Origin: Bryobacteraceae bacterium
GTDB lineage: Bacteria > Acidobacteriota > Terriglobia > Bryobacterales > Bryobacteraceae
DNA length: 64,000 bases
Reading direction: 5' to 3'
Assembly (NCBI GenBank): GCA_025055455.1
Contig: JANWXD010000003.1
Coordinates: 62,001-126,000, forward strand
Shown: positions 8,212 to 17,248 of the stretch, piece by piece
How positions within the stretch are numbered: the stretch's first letter is position 1
Layout of the letters: every line of letters begins with the position of its first letter
Notes under the pieces: model-generated
Seen by the model: only the letters and a program-made list of their open reading frames with translations
Database searches by the model: none
What the model was told of the DNA's origin: nothing
Program-made: the position numbers and the translations under genes

Positions 8212-8475
8212 ATGTGCCTGGCGGTGCCAGGTAAGATCCTCGAAATCGAAGATCGGGACGGCAACCGGGTCGGCAAAGTCCAGTTCGGCGGCGTCACGCG
8301 GCAGGTCTTCCTGAACTTCGTCCCGGAAGCCGCCGCTGGCGACTACGTGATGGTGCACGTGGGATTCGCCATCAGCCGGGTGGACGCTGAGGAGGCCCAG
8401 CGCAGCTACGAGCTGCTCCAAGCCATGGGAATGCTCGAAGAGGAGCTGGGCGGGGAGGCGGAGAGGACCTCGTGA
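8212..8475 (+). CDS. hypC: Hydrogenase maturation chaperone HypC
   Basis: 87 residues. It starts MCLAVPGKI; after removal of Met the essential Cys2 binds the Fe(CN)2CO precursor with HypD and delivers it to the NiFe-hydrogenase large subunit. The small OB-fold strands ([27 protein letters not shown]) and the C-terminal helix match the family, and length is normal. It is the first gene of a hypCDEABF operon; its TGA overlaps the hypD GTG. A mutated partial copy of its 5' end lies 519 bp upstream. Confidence 0.95.
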   Translation: MCLAVPGKILEIEDRDGNRVGKVQFGGVTRQVFLNFVPEAAAGDYVMVHVGFAISRVDAEEAQRSYELLQAMGMLEEELGGEAERTS

Positions 8476-9602
8476 AATATTTGGATGAATATCGCGACGC
8501 GCGCCTTGTCCAGTCGCTGGCGGCGCAAATTGCGCGGCGGGTCACGCGGCCGTGGACCTTGATGGAAATCTGCGGCGGGCAGACGCACACCATCATGCGC
8601 TACGGCCTCGACGAGCTGCTGCCGCCCCAGATCCGCCTGGTGCATGGACCCGGCTGCCCGGTGTGCGTGACGCCGCTCGAGATGGTGGACAAAGCCATCG
8701 AAATTGCCTCGCGGCCCGGCGTCACGTTCGTTTCCTACGGCGACATGCTGCGCGTGCCCGGGTCGCGCTCGGACCTGTTCCGCGTCAAAGCCGCCGGCGG
8801 CGACGTGCGGATCGTGTACTCCCCCATGGAGGCGGTCAAGCTGGCGCGGGCGCGCCGCGACCGCCACGTGGTGTTCTTCGCCATCGGGTTCGAGACCACG
8901 GCGCCTGCCAATGCGATGGCGGTATGGCAAGCGCACAAGGAGGGTTTGCAGAACTTCTCGATGCTGGTCTCGCACGTGTTGGTCCCGCCGGCGATCCGGT
9001 TGCTGCTCGAATCGCCCCACAATCAGGTGCAGGGATTCATCGCCCCGGGGCACGTCTGCACGGTCATGGGCTACCGCCAGTACGAAGCGCTCAGCCGAGA
9101 GTTCCGTGTGCCCATCGTGGTGGGGGGGTTCGAGCCCACCGATCTTTTAGAGGCCGTGTACATGTTGGTGAGCCAGCTCGAAGAAGGCCGCGCCGAAGTG
9201 GAGAACCAGTACGTGCGTTCGGTCCGCTACGAGGGCAATCAGCCAGCGCAGCGCCTAATGGAAACCGTCTTCGAAGTCTGCGACCGGAAATGGCGGGGCA
9301 TCGGCACCATTCCGCAAAGCGGTCTCCGTCTGCGAGCGGAGTTCGGCGCGTACGACGCCGAACGGGTCTTCGGCGCCTCGGGGGTCGCGGCCGAGGAGCC
9401 CGCCGAGTGCATCAGCGCCCAGGTGCTCCAAGGCTTGAAGAAGCCCACGGATTGTTCCGCCTTTGCCGTGCGTTGCACACCGGAGAATCCGTTGGGAGCG
9501 CCCATGGTGTCGGCCGAAGGGGCCTGCGCTGCGTACTACCATTACCGCCGACATTCGCTCCCAGGAGAGCAGTCCCATGGCAGAGCCGCAACACCCAATT
9601 GA
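8472..9602 (+). CDS. hypD: Hydrogenase maturation iron-sulfur protein HypD
   Basis: 376 residues. HypD is the [4Fe-4S] scaffold on which, with HypC, the Fe(CN)2CO group of NiFe-hydrogenase is assembled. The family motifs are intact: CGGQTHT at 34-40, [10 protein letters not shown] at 59-68 and GFETTAP near 138. The C-terminal Cys-containing region ([21 protein letters not shown]) is also typical. It starts at GTG 8472, overlapping hypC by four bases, and its end overlaps hypE by 26 bp, so translation of all three is probably coupled. Confidence 0.96.
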   Translation: MKYLDEYRDARLVQSLAAQIARRVTRPWTLMEICGGQTHTIMRYGLDELLPPQIRLVHGPGCPVCVTPLEMVDKAIEIASRPGVTFVSYGDMLRVPGSRSDLFRVKAAGGDVRIVYSPMEAVKLARARRDRHVVFFAIGFETTAPANAMAVWQAHKEGLQNFSMLVSHVLVPPAIRLLLESPHNQVQGFIAPGHVCTVMGYRQYEALSREFRVPIVVGGFEPTDLLEAVYMLVSQLEEGRAEVENQYVRSVRYEGNQPAQRLMETVFEVCDRKWRGIGTIPQSGLRLRAEFGAYDAERVFGASGVAAEEPAECISAQVLQGLKKPTDCSAFAVRCTPENPLGAPMVSAEGACAAYYHYRRHSLPGEQSHGRAATPN

Positions 9603-10638
9603 CGCGTGGGCGTGTCCGGCCCCATTGCCGGCAAGCGACCGTGTCTTGCTCGGCCACGGCAGCGGAGGCAAGCTCACGGCGGAGTTGATCCGCGACCTGT
9701 TCCTGCCCGCCTTCGACAATCCGGTTCTGGCGCGGCTGGACGATCAAGCCATCGTCAGCATCAACGGGCAGCGGCTGGCCTTCACGACCGACTCCTTCGT
9801 CGTCAAACCGCTGTTTTTCCCCGGCGGCGACATCGGCTCGCTGGCTGTCTACGGCACGGTGAACGACCTGGCGATGGGAGGCGCCCAGCCGCTGTTTCTG
9901 AGCGTCGCGTTCATTTTGGAAGAAGGGCTTCCTATGCAGACGCTGCGCCGCGTGACCGCTTCGCTGCGTCAAGCCGCCTCCTGCGTGGGGGTCGAAGTCG
10001 TCACCGGCGACACCAAGGTGGTGGAAAAGGGCAGCGGCGATGGGCTGTTTCTCAATACCTCCGGTCTCGGGGTGGTCCCGGAGGGTGTCGAGCTATCGGC
10101 CGCTCGCGTGCGACCGGGAGACCGCGTTCTGCTCAGCGGCTCCATCGGAGAGCACGGCATCGCCATTCTGGCGCAGCGCGAAGGCCTCGAGTTCGACAGC
10201 CCGGTGGAAAGCGACTCGGCGCCGTTGCACACGTTAGTGGCGTCCATGCTGGCGGCGAGCAAATCGATCCGCTGCCTGCGCGATCCGACCCGAGGAGGCC
10301 TTTCGAGCGCGCTCAACGAAATCGCGGCGCGGGCCGGCGTCGGCATCGAGATCGACGAGCGGGCCATCCCGGTGCGCGAGGACGTCAAGGGCGCCTGCGA
10401 GCTGCTCGGATTGGATCCGCTGTACGTGGCCAACGAAGGCAAGCTTGTGGCGATCGTGGCCCCGGAGGCGGCCGAAACCGTGCTGGAGGCCATGCGGCGG
10501 CATCCCCTGGGCAAGGATGCCGCCCTCATTGGAACCGTCACGGAGGCCCATCCGCGCATGGTCACCATGCGGACCGTGGTCGGGCCGACCCGGGTCGTGG
10601 ACATGCTCGCCGGCGACCAGTTGCCGCGCATCTGCTGA
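9577..10638 (+). CDS. hypE: Carbamoyl dehydratase HypE
   Basis: 353 residues, PurM/AIR-synthetase-like. HypE dehydrates the thiocarbamate that HypF places on its C-terminal Cys, making the thiocyanate that becomes the CN ligands. The protein ends in PRIC, the required C-terminal motif with the acceptor Cys as last residue. The ATP-binding loop [15 protein letters not shown] is at about 25-39 and DTKVVEKG and DPTRGGL follow. The start ATG 9577 has AGGAGAG upstream and lies inside the end of hypD. Confidence 0.96.
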   Translation: MAEPQHPIDAWACPAPLPASDRVLLGHGSGGKLTAELIRDLFLPAFDNPVLARLDDQAIVSINGQRLAFTTDSFVVKPLFFPGGDIGSLAVYGTVNDLAMGGAQPLFLSVAFILEEGLPMQTLRRVTASLRQAASCVGVEVVTGDTKVVEKGSGDGLFLNTSGLGVVPEGVELSAARVRPGDRVLLSGSIGEHGIAILAQREGLEFDSPVESDSAPLHTLVASMLAASKSIRCLRDPTRGGLSSALNEIAARAGVGIEIDERAIPVREDVKGACELLGLDPLYVANEGKLVAIVAPEAAETVLEAMRRHPLGKDAALIGTVTEAHPRMVTMRTVVGPTRVVDMLAGDQLPRIC

Positions 10639-10645
10639 GGCGGGG

Positions 10646-10993
10646 ATGCACGAGCTCGGCATCGCCAATTCCGTGCTGGAAGCGGTGCGCGAGGAGATCC
10701 GCCGCCATCCAGGAGCCGTGCCTCGCAAAGTCGGCTTGGCCGTGGGGGAGCTGGCGGGTGTGGATCCCGACTGCCTCCAGTTCAACTTCCAGGCTTTGAC
10801 CCGCGGCACGGAATGGGAAGGGTTGCGCCTGGAGATCCTGTGGCGACCGCGCCGCCATCGCTGTCCCGCTTGCGGCTCGGAGTTCGACATCGTGGACTAC
10901 AACTTCGCCTGCCCCAGCTGCGGCGAGACCCGCACGGAATGTGTGAGCGGAGACGAACTCGAGCTGAAGTATCTGGAAGTGGAGCAACCATGA
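10646..10993 (+). CDS. hypA: Hydrogenase nickel incorporation protein HypA
   Basis: 115 residues. HypA carries nickel to the hydrogenase precursor together with HypB. The nickel-binding start MHELGIANSV has His2, and the structural zinc site is formed by CPAC (Cys73, Cys76) and CPSC (Cys89, Cys92). The start codon sits seven bases after the hypE stop, with GGCGGGG in front. The hypB start overlaps its stop (ATGA). Confidence 0.95.
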   Translation: MHELGIANSVLEAVREEIRRHPGAVPRKVGLAVGELAGVDPDCLQFNFQALTRGTEWEGLRLEILWRPRRHRCPACGSEFDIVDYNFACPSCGETRTECVSGDELELKYLEVEQP

Positions 10994-11676
10994 CGCGCGT
11001 GCCGCTCGAAAAGAAGGTTTTGAGCGAAAACGATCGCATCGCCCGTCGCCTGCGCGAGCGTTTCCGGGCACACGGCGTGCTGTGTCTGAATCTGATCAGC
11101 TCCCCGGGTGCGGGCAAGACCTCATTGCTCGAGCGGACGCTCGAAGGCTTCGCGCCGGAGGAGCGCGTGGCCGTCTTGACGGGCGATATTCAGACCGACA
11201 ACGATGCCCGGCGGCTGGCCCGTTACGGCTTTCCGGTGCGGCAGATCACGACGGGCGGCACCTGCCATCTCGAAGCCGCCATGATCGAGCGGGCCCTGGA
11301 GGGTTGGGGCTCGGAAGCAGTGGATCTGCTGTTCATCGAAAACGTCGGCAACCTGGTGTGCCCGGCCAGCTATGACCTGGGGGAAGCCGCCAAGATCGTC
11401 CTGCTCAGCGTGACCGAAGGCGACGACAAGCCGCTGAAGTACCCTGCGATCTTTTTCCGGTCGGCGCTCTTGGTCCTGAATAAGGTCGATCTGCTGCCCT
11501 ACGTGCCCTTCGACGTCGCTGCGGTGCGCCAGAACGCCCGGCGGATCAACCCTGCGATCGAGATCCTCGAAGTTTCCTGCACGACAGGGGAAGGGCTGGA
11601 AGGCTGGCGCCGGTGGCTGGCCTTGCAGCGCGAGGCAGTGCGGAAACAAGCCGAGCTCGGCGCAACGTTAGCATGA
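10990..11676 (+). CDS. hypB: Hydrogenase nickel incorporation GTPase HypB
   Basis: 228 residues, SIMIBI-class GTPase. The P-loop SSPGAGKTSLL is at about 38-48, switch I is GDIQTDNDARR, TTGGTCHLEA carries the metal-binding Cys/His of the G-domain site, and NKVDLLP gives guanine specificity. The protein lacks both the N-terminal CxxCGC nickel site and a His-rich tail, so it is the simple form that should depend on the G-domain metal site and on HypA. It overlaps hypA and hypF by ATGA on each side. Confidence 0.95.
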   Translation: MTRVPLEKKVLSENDRIARRLRERFRAHGVLCLNLISSPGAGKTSLLERTLEGFAPEERVAVLTGDIQTDNDARRLARYGFPVRQITTGGTCHLEAAMIERALEGWGSEAVDLLFIENVGNLVCPASYDLGEAAKIVLLSVTEGDDKPLKYPAIFFRSALLVLNKVDLLPYVPFDVAAVRQNARRINPAIEILEVSCTTGEGLEGWRRWLALQREAVRKQAELGATLA

Positions 11677-13979
11677 CCGCGGCGGTCACGCGGAAACGGA
11701 TCGCCATCTCCGGCATCGTGCAAGGCGTCGGCTTCCGCCCCTTCGTGTATCGTTTGGCTCAGGAGCTGCGCTTAGGGGGCTATGTGCTGAACACCTCGGA
11801 AGGCGTCCTGGTGGAAGCCGAAGGCCATCCCGAGGCGCTCGAGAGGTTTCTCGAGGGCTTGCGGCGACGTCACCCGCCCTTTGCCCGCATCGAGGAGATG
11901 ATCGTAACCGACGCGCCCCCGGCAGGCGAGACCGAATTCGCCATCCGGTCGAGCGAGGAGACAGCGAGGCCGTTCGTGCTGGTCTCGCCCGATCTGGCGA
12001 CCTGCGAGGATTGCTACCGGGACTTCACCGACCCCGGCAACCGCCGCTTCCGCTACCCGTTCACCAACTGCACCCATTGCGGGCCGCGCTACACCATCAT
12101 CCGCGACATCCCCTATGACCGGCCGCTCACCACGATGGCGCGGTTTCAAATGTGTTCCGCCTGCCAGGCCGAATACGACGATCCGGCCGACCGGCGGTTC
12201 CACGCGCAGCCGAATGCCTGTCCGCGCTGCGGACCCCGGCTGACGCTGCTGTGGGAAGGCCGGGTGTTCGACAGTGAAGCCGGAGATTCAGAACCGGTAC
12301 TCCGGCAGGCCCAGCGGCTGCTGGCCGAAGGCCACATCCTGGCCGTCAAGGGCCTCGGCGGGTTTCACTTGGCCTGCGATGCGGAAAACGACGCCGCCGT
12401 CCGGCGGCTGCGGGAACGCAAGCGGCGCAGCGACAAACCTTTCGCCGTGATGGCGCCCGATCTGGCCACCGTCGCGCAGTTCTGCTGGGTTGCCGAAGCC
12501 GACCGGGCCGTGTTGTTGAGCGTGGAGCGGCCGATCGTGATCCTGCCGCGCCGGCCGGAGGCCGCCATCAGCCCCGCCGTCGCGCCGTTCAACAACACTC
12601 TGGGCGTCATGCTGCCCTACACCCCCCTGCATCACCTGCTCTTGCTGGACGCCCCGTACCGGCTGCTGGTGATGACGAGCGGCAACGTGAGCGAGGAGCC
12701 GATTGTGACCTCCAACGAAGAGGCCCTCGTGAGATTGAGCGGCATCGCCGACGTATTTTTGTTGCACGACCGCGACATTTACATGCGGGTGGACGACTCC
12801 GTAGTGCGCACCTTCGAAGGCCGCCCCCGGCTGGTGCGCCGCTCGCGAGGCTACGCCCCGCATCCGATCGAGCTCGGCGCCGGGCTGGAGGAAGTTCTGG
12901 CTTGTGGAGCCGAACTCAAGAATACCTTCTGCCTGACCAAGGGCCGCTATGCGCTGCTCAGCCAGCACATCGGCGACCTGGAGAATTACGAGACTCTGGC
13001 GTTTTTCGCGGAAACTCTGGAGCGGATGAAAAAGCTGTTCCGCGTGGCGCCGCGCGTGGTCGCCTACGACTTGCACCCCGACTACCTCACCACGCGTTTC
13101 GCTCGCGAGCTGGACGTCCCGCTGAAGGTCGGCGTGCAGCATCATCATGCGCACATCGCCGCTTGCATGGCCGAAAACGGCCTGCGGGACAAAGTCATCG
13201 GGGTGGCGTTCGACGGCACGGGTTATGGAACGGACGGGCAAATCTGGGGCGGGGAATTCCTGGTGGCGGATCTGGCCGGCTTCGAGCGGCGGGCCTGTTT
13301 CCGTTACGTACCTCTGCCGGGCGGCGACCAAGCGGTCCGCCAGCCTTGGCGCTCGGCCGTGAGCTACCTCACGGAGACCTTTGGCTCGTTCCGCGACTGG
13401 CCCGAACTGCCGCTTCTGGAAGCGGTGCCGCCCAAGACGCTGGAGCTGGTTCAAACCATGATCCGCCGGCGCGTGAACACCGTCGGGACCTCGTCTTGCG
13501 GGCGGCTGTTCGACGCCGTCGCCTCGATCCTGGGGCTGCGCCACGAGGTGACCTTCGAGGGCCAGGCCGCTATCGAGCTCGAGATGACGGCCTGCGAGGG
13601 CGTGGAAGAAAGCTATTTCTACGACCTCGAGACGGACGGGCTGTGGCGCTTGGACCTGCGCGCCACCATCCGGGCGATCGTCGCCGACCGGCGCCGCGGT
13701 GTCTCGAGCGGCGTCATAGCCGCCAAGTTCCACAACACGGTCGCCGCGGCCATCGTGGAGGTGTCGCGGCGTCTGCGGCAAGCCGAACGCCTGAACCGCG
13801 TCTGCCTCAGCGGCGGCACGTTCCAGAACATGTATCTGCTCCGGCGCGCGGTCGCCGGCTTGCGGCGTTCGGGCTTCGAGGTGTTCTTGCACTCGCAAGT
13901 GCCCGCCAACGACGGAGGACTGTCGCTCGGACAGGCGGCTGTGGCGAGCCAGATCTCCGGCTTCCGCACGAGGAGATAG
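11673..13979 (+). CDS. hypF: Carbamoyltransferase HypF
   Basis: 768 residues, full length. HypF turns carbamoyl phosphate and ATP into carbamoyl-AMP and transfers the group to HypE. Domains in order: acylphosphatase (GIVQGVGFRPFVYRLAQ, about 13-29), two zinc fingers (CEDCYRDF, CTHCGPRY, CSACQAEY, CPRCGP; about 110-190), YrdC-like adenylation domain (VKGLGGFHLACDA and RRSDKPFAVM; about 200-380) and a Kae1-like domain (QHHHAHIAACMAENG and GVAFDGTGYGTDG; about 390-768). It ends the hyp operon 15 bp from the convergent transporter gene. No hydrogenase subunit or maturation protease is visible downstream. Confidence 0.96.
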   Translation: MTAAVTRKRIAISGIVQGVGFRPFVYRLAQELRLGGYVLNTSEGVLVEAEGHPEALERFLEGLRRRHPPFARIEEMIVTDAPPAGETEFAIRSSEETARPFVLVSPDLATCEDCYRDFTDPGNRRFRYPFTNCTHCGPRYTIIRDIPYDRPLTTMARFQMCSACQAEYDDPADRRFHAQPNACPRCGPRLTLLWEGRVFDSEAGDSEPVLRQAQRLLAEGHILAVKGLGGFHLACDAENDAAVRRLRERKRRSDKPFAVMAPDLATVAQFCWVAEADRAVLLSVERPIVILPRRPEAAISPAVAPFNNTLGVMLPYTPLHHLLLLDAPYRLLVMTSGNVSEEPIVTSNEEALVRLSGIADVFLLHDRDIYMRVDDSVVRTFEGRPRLVRRSRGYAPHPIELGAGLEEVLACGAELKNTFCLTKGRYALLSQHIGDLENYETLAFFAETLERMKKLFRVAPRVVAYDLHPDYLTTRFARELDVPLKVGVQHHHAHIAACMAENGLRDKVIGVAFDGTGYGTDGQIWGGEFLVADLAGFERRACFRYVPLPGGDQAVRQPWRSAVSYLTETFGSFRDWPELPLLEAVPPKTLELVQTMIRRRVNTVGTSSCGRLFDAVASILGLRHEVTFEGQAAIELEMTACEGVEESYFYDLETDGLWRLDLRATIRAIVADRRRGVSSGVIAAKFHNTVAAAIVEVSRRLRQAERLNRVCLSGGTFQNMYLLRRAVAGLRRSGFEVFLHSQVPANDGGLSLGQAAVASQISGFRTRR

Positions 13980-13994
13980 ACGTGCGGCCGCGCC

Positions 13995-15446
13995 CTACCA
14001 GATGCCGAGAAGCTTCCACCACGTGAAGCCCACCGCCGACCAGATCGCCAGATTGACGAGCGAGACGGCGAAGCCGATGACCCACCACTTGCGCAGCGAT
14101 ACGTAGTCGTGGGCGAAGAACATGGGCGAGGGCGTGGTGCCGTAGTGCGTCAAACCCGCCGAAAGGTTGGCGAAACAGGCGAAAGCGTACACCATCAGGC
14201 CCAGGGGCGCTCCTTGACCCGCCAGCAGCGCCACGAAGACCGCGTACATCGCGAGCAAGTGAGCCGTGATGCTGGCAAATCCATAGTGGACATAAAAGTA
14301 AATCAGCAACGCGCCGGCGAACAGCGGGACCCAGCCCGGGCCCTCCAGCACGAGCCCGACCCCGCGAGCGAATTCCGCGGTCACGCCCGCCTCGCCCAGC
14401 GCTTTGCCTAACCGCAGCAAGCCGCCGTACCAGATGAAAATGTCCCAAGCGGCCTTTTCGCTCTTGACGTCCTCCCAGCTCAGCACGCCGGTCGCCAGCA
14501 AGGCGCCGCTTCCGAGCAAAGCCGTGACGGTGATGTCGATTTTGTGCAGGGGCGAGGTGACCCAGAGTCCGCACACGGCCAGGAAAACCGCCGTGACGAT
14601 TTTCTCGCCACGGCTCAGGCGCCCCATCGCCTCCAGTTCGCGGGAGGCGAAGGCCGAGGCTTCGGGCGTCTGGCGAATCTCGGGCGGGTTCAAGCGCTGG
14701 ACCACGAGCGGGATCACGGCCAGCGAGCAGAGTCCCGGGACAAGGCCCGCCAGAAACCAGCTCGTCCACGTGACCGAGTAGCCGAACTGCGTGGCGGCAA
14801 TCTGCGCCGCCAGAGGATTGGATGCCTGGCCGGTGTAGAACATGGCGGCCGTGACGCAGATGCTCTGGTAGACGGCCGTCATCAGGAAGGAGCCGAGCAG
14901 GGCGGCGGTGGGACCGGGACGGGAGCCGTAAATTTCGGCGATCGAGCGCAGGATCGGCAGAATGACGCCGCCGGAGCGGGCGGCGTTCGAGGGAATGATT
15001 GAGGCCAGCGTCATGTCGGACAGCGCGAGCGCGTAGCAGACCCCGAGCGACGTCCGCCCGAACCGGCGCACGAACAGCAGGGCGATGCGGCGCGCCAGGC
15101 CGGTCTGGATCATCGCGCGCGAGATGAAGAAGGCGGCCATTACCAGCCAGACCGTGGGATCGCCGTAACCGCCCAGCGCCTCCTGAATCGTCAATCCGCC
15201 CACTAGCGCCGCCAGGGTGACGGCCAACAGCACGAGCGCGCCGCCGGGCGCCGGCTGGAGCATGAGGCCCGCAATCGCGGCAAGAAAGATCCCGGTGAGC
15301 CGCCAGCTTTCGGGCCGGATCGCCTCCGGGCGTGGGATGCCCCAGACGACAACGGCAAAGACGCCCCCGACGACGGCAGCACGCCAGAGGCGCCGGGGAG
15401 CAGTGGGTACGGATACAGAAACGCGGGCGTCGATTTCAGGGTGCAA
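13995..15446 (-). CDS. DASS-family anion:sodium symporter
   Basis: 483 residues with about 12 hydrophobic segments. It resembles SLC13/DASS carriers for di- or tricarboxylates (CitT/SodiT1 type). The family signature SNxA-type motif appears as IIPSNAARSGGVILPI and, in the second repeat, SAGLTHYGTTPSPMFFA. The most likely substrates are dicarboxylates, tricarboxylates or sulfate; the sequence does not choose. The only plausible start is TTG 15446, about 23 bases after a TATCAT hexamer on the same strand. Convergent with hypF. Confidence 0.88.
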   Translation of the reverse strand: MHPEIDARVSVSVPTAPRRLWRAAVVGGVFAVVVWGIPRPEAIRPESWRLTGIFLAAIAGLMLQPAPGGALVLLAVTLAALVGGLTIQEALGGYGDPTVWLVMAAFFISRAMIQTGLARRIALLFVRRFGRTSLGVCYALALSDMTLASIIPSNAARSGGVILPILRSIAEIYGSRPGPTAALLGSFLMTAVYQSICVTAAMFYTGQASNPLAAQIAATQFGYSVTWTSWFLAGLVPGLCSLAVIPLVVQRLNPPEIRQTPEASAFASRELEAMGRLSRGEKIVTAVFLAVCGLWVTSPLHKIDITVTALLGSGALLATGVLSWEDVKSEKAAWDIFIWYGGLLRLGKALGEAGVTAEFARGVGLVLEGPGWVPLFAGALLIYFYVHYGFASITAHLLAMYAVFVALLAGQGAPLGLMVYAFACFANLSAGLTHYGTTPSPMFFAHDYVSLRKWWVIGFAVSLVNLAIWSAVGFTWWKLLGIW

Positions 15447-15531
15447 CGCTAGGCCTCGGGATCGGAGGCGTCATGATACCAAAGCGGCAAAGGGAGCCGG
15501 GCGACATTCCGCGGGGCGATTTCGGCCCATG

Positions 15532-16317
15532 TCACGGCGACGCACTCCCGCTCCGCACCGCCAAGCCCTCCGCAAACTCGCAGTACTCAAGGAAGCCCAG
15601 CTTTTGGTATGCGCGAAGAGCGGGGAGATTCGAGGGACAGACATTGAGGGCGATCAGCGGGATGCGGCGGCACACCAGCTCGGCGGCCACCGCGCCGGTG
15701 AGCCGCGTCGCGAGTCCGCGGCCGCGGTGATCGGGGCGCGTATACACATTGCCGATGGCGGCCACGCCCTCCTCGGGAACTACCATATGCGTGCCCGCCA
15801 CGGCTACCAGCTTTCCCCCGCAGCGGGCGCCGAAGAACACGCCCCCGGCGAGCATCTCGGGGAGGAAGAATCCCGGCGCTTCGCCGGCCGCGCGGGCTTG
15901 TTCGTACAAGTCGTGGAGCTCATCTGCGTGTTCCGCGCCCAAGCGCTCGAGACCCTCCGAAGACAGCTTCGGAAGTTTCTCAGCGTCCAAAACCATCCGC
16001 CACATGCGGCGCGTTTCGACGATCCGCCGCCGCTTGGCGATCTCGGGCAGCATCTCGGGTTTCACATGCAAGTACCAGGCCGGCTCGCTAGCGATGCCCT
16101 CCAGCAGTTCCCCCGCCGTGACCGCATCTCCGATGGCGAACAACACGGGCGGAGAAAATCCGCGGTACAAGACGATCGCCGCGCGCGCGGGCTCGTCCGC
16201 GCCATGGCACTCGCACAAAGGGAACCGTCCCCGCGTGAGGTCGCCCAACGCGTACACGGACCACGCACGATCCTGTTCGAGATAGGTTCGGACTTCCGCA
16301 GGATCCACAAGCCGCAT
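15532..16317 (-). CDS. GNAT-family N-acetyltransferase
   Basis: 261 residues. The C-terminal half is a GNAT domain with the acetyl-CoA binding motif A GNVYTRPDHRGRGLATRLTGAV and the motif B region ALNVCPSNLPALRAYQKLGF. The N-terminal half (DPAEVRTYLEQDRAWSVYALGDL) is the GNAT-like extension found in FR47-type acetyltransferases. The substrate is unknown. ATG 16317 is preferred to longer upstream frames because the conserved region begins there. It lies 20 bp after the methyltransferase gene on the same strand and is probably co-transcribed. Confidence 0.85.
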   Translation of the reverse strand: MRLVDPAEVRTYLEQDRAWSVYALGDLTRGRFPLCECHGADEPARAAIVLYRGFSPPVLFAIGDAVTAGELLEGIASEPAWYLHVKPEMLPEIAKRRRIVETRRMWRMVLDAEKLPKLSSEGLERLGAEHADELHDLYEQARAAGEAPGFFLPEMLAGGVFFGARCGGKLVAVAGTHMVVPEEGVAAIGNVYTRPDHRGRGLATRLTGAVAAELVCRRIPLIALNVCPSNLPALRAYQKLGFLEYCEFAEGLAVRSGSASP

Positions 16318-16337
16318 CGATAACGGGTCCGAACGCC

Positions 16338-17171
16338 TCAGCGGGGCGCTTTGCGCCACACGAACCGCACGTAGGCTAGAGTGCCCGACCGCAGCCCTGT
16401 ATAGATCGGCGTTCCGCGAAGGCCTGCGAAATCTTCCACCACGGGCCGGACGAACCAAGGTGTTTTGCGGGCGATCAAATGGCGCTTGGCAGCTTCGGTA
16501 GCTTGCAGGGCCCGCAGGACGCCGTCGCTCAATTCCTCCTCCTCGCTCGCGAGGAAGCCCGCCGCTGCCACCTGGCGGCGCAAGCGGTCCAGCGCCGCGC
16601 GCGGCCGAAAATCGGCCAGCAAAAGAACACCCCCAGGACGCAGCACGCGCGCCGACTCGGTCAGAAAATTCTCCATCGAGGGATAGGCATGCGAGGATTC
16701 GACATTCACCACGGCGTCGAAGGCCCCTTCGACGAAGGGCAGCGAGCCCGCAGCGCCTTGGACGAAATGCAGCCCCGGGGCTCGGTAATGGCGCCGGCAA
16801 AACTCCACCGCCTCGCGGGACAGGTCGAGGCCCACGAACGAACGCGGCAGGCAGTGGCGCCAGATCCACCAGGCGCCGCCCCCGCGCCCGCAGCCCACTT
16901 CCAACACGTCTTTGTCGCGCACATGCCCGCCGACCACGCGTTCGTACAGCGCCGCCTGACACTGCTCGAGCCTGTAGGGGGAATCCGTCGGGCTCGGGGG
17001 CGCCCAACCGTAGTTGAAAAAGCGCGCCTCACCTTCCCGGTCCAAACGGTTCACGAAATCGTACCAGGCGCGCGAAATCGCCAGGTGCGCCGGAGCGCGC
17101 AAGCGGCGCGGAAGCCACTGCGGGAGGCGGCGGGCGGTCCGGTATGCGGCTCGCAGGAGGGCTCGGTGCAT
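16338..17171 (-). CDS. SAM-dependent methyltransferase (class I)
   Basis: 277 residues. The Rossmann methyltransferase core shows motif I DVLEVGCGRGGGAWWI, an acidic motif II FVGLDLSREAVEFC, and motif IV/V FDAVVNVESSHAYPSMENFL followed by RVLRPGGVLLLADF. This layout resembles methyltransferases acting on lipids or polyketides (phthiotriol-type), but the substrate cannot be read. The basic N-terminal helix (ALLRAAYRTARRLPQWLPRRL) may bind membranes. It is divergent from the GT-C gene; a TATAAT on the minus strand at 17240-17235 would give a leader of about 58-64 nt. Confidence 0.83.
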   Translation of the reverse strand: MHRALLRAAYRTARRLPQWLPRRLRAPAHLAISRAWYDFVNRLDREGEARFFNYGWAPPSPTDSPYRLEQCQAALYERVVGGHVRDKDVLEVGCGRGGGAWWIWRHCLPRSFVGLDLSREAVEFCRRHYRAPGLHFVQGAAGSLPFVEGAFDAVVNVESSHAYPSMENFLTESARVLRPGGVLLLADFRPRAALDRLRRQVAAAGFLASEEEELSDGVLRALQATEAAKRHLIARKTPWFVRPVVEDFAGLRGTPIYTGLRSGTLAYVRFVWRKAPR

Positions 17172-17234
17172 TTGAAACGGGCTCTGTCTGGCGCGCCCTC
17201 AGGCCCAATGTCAGCCGGCTGTGCCAGCCCTCCG

Positions 17235-17242
17235 ATTATAAT
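17235..17242. promoter_or_regulatory. Symmetric bidirectional -10 element (ATTATAAT)
   Basis: The eight-base palindrome contains TATAAT on both strands. Forward TATAAT (17237-17242) ends six bases before the ATG of the GT-C gene, predicting a leaderless mRNA. Reverse TATAAT points to the methyltransferase gene with a long leader. No -35 match is seen upstream of the forward copy. Confidence 0.65.
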
Positions 17243-17248
17243 GGGCGA

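Noticed and set aside
12288-13898. 536-codon minus-strand frame over hypF
   Set aside because: Antisense shadow of HypF, whose motifs are complete.
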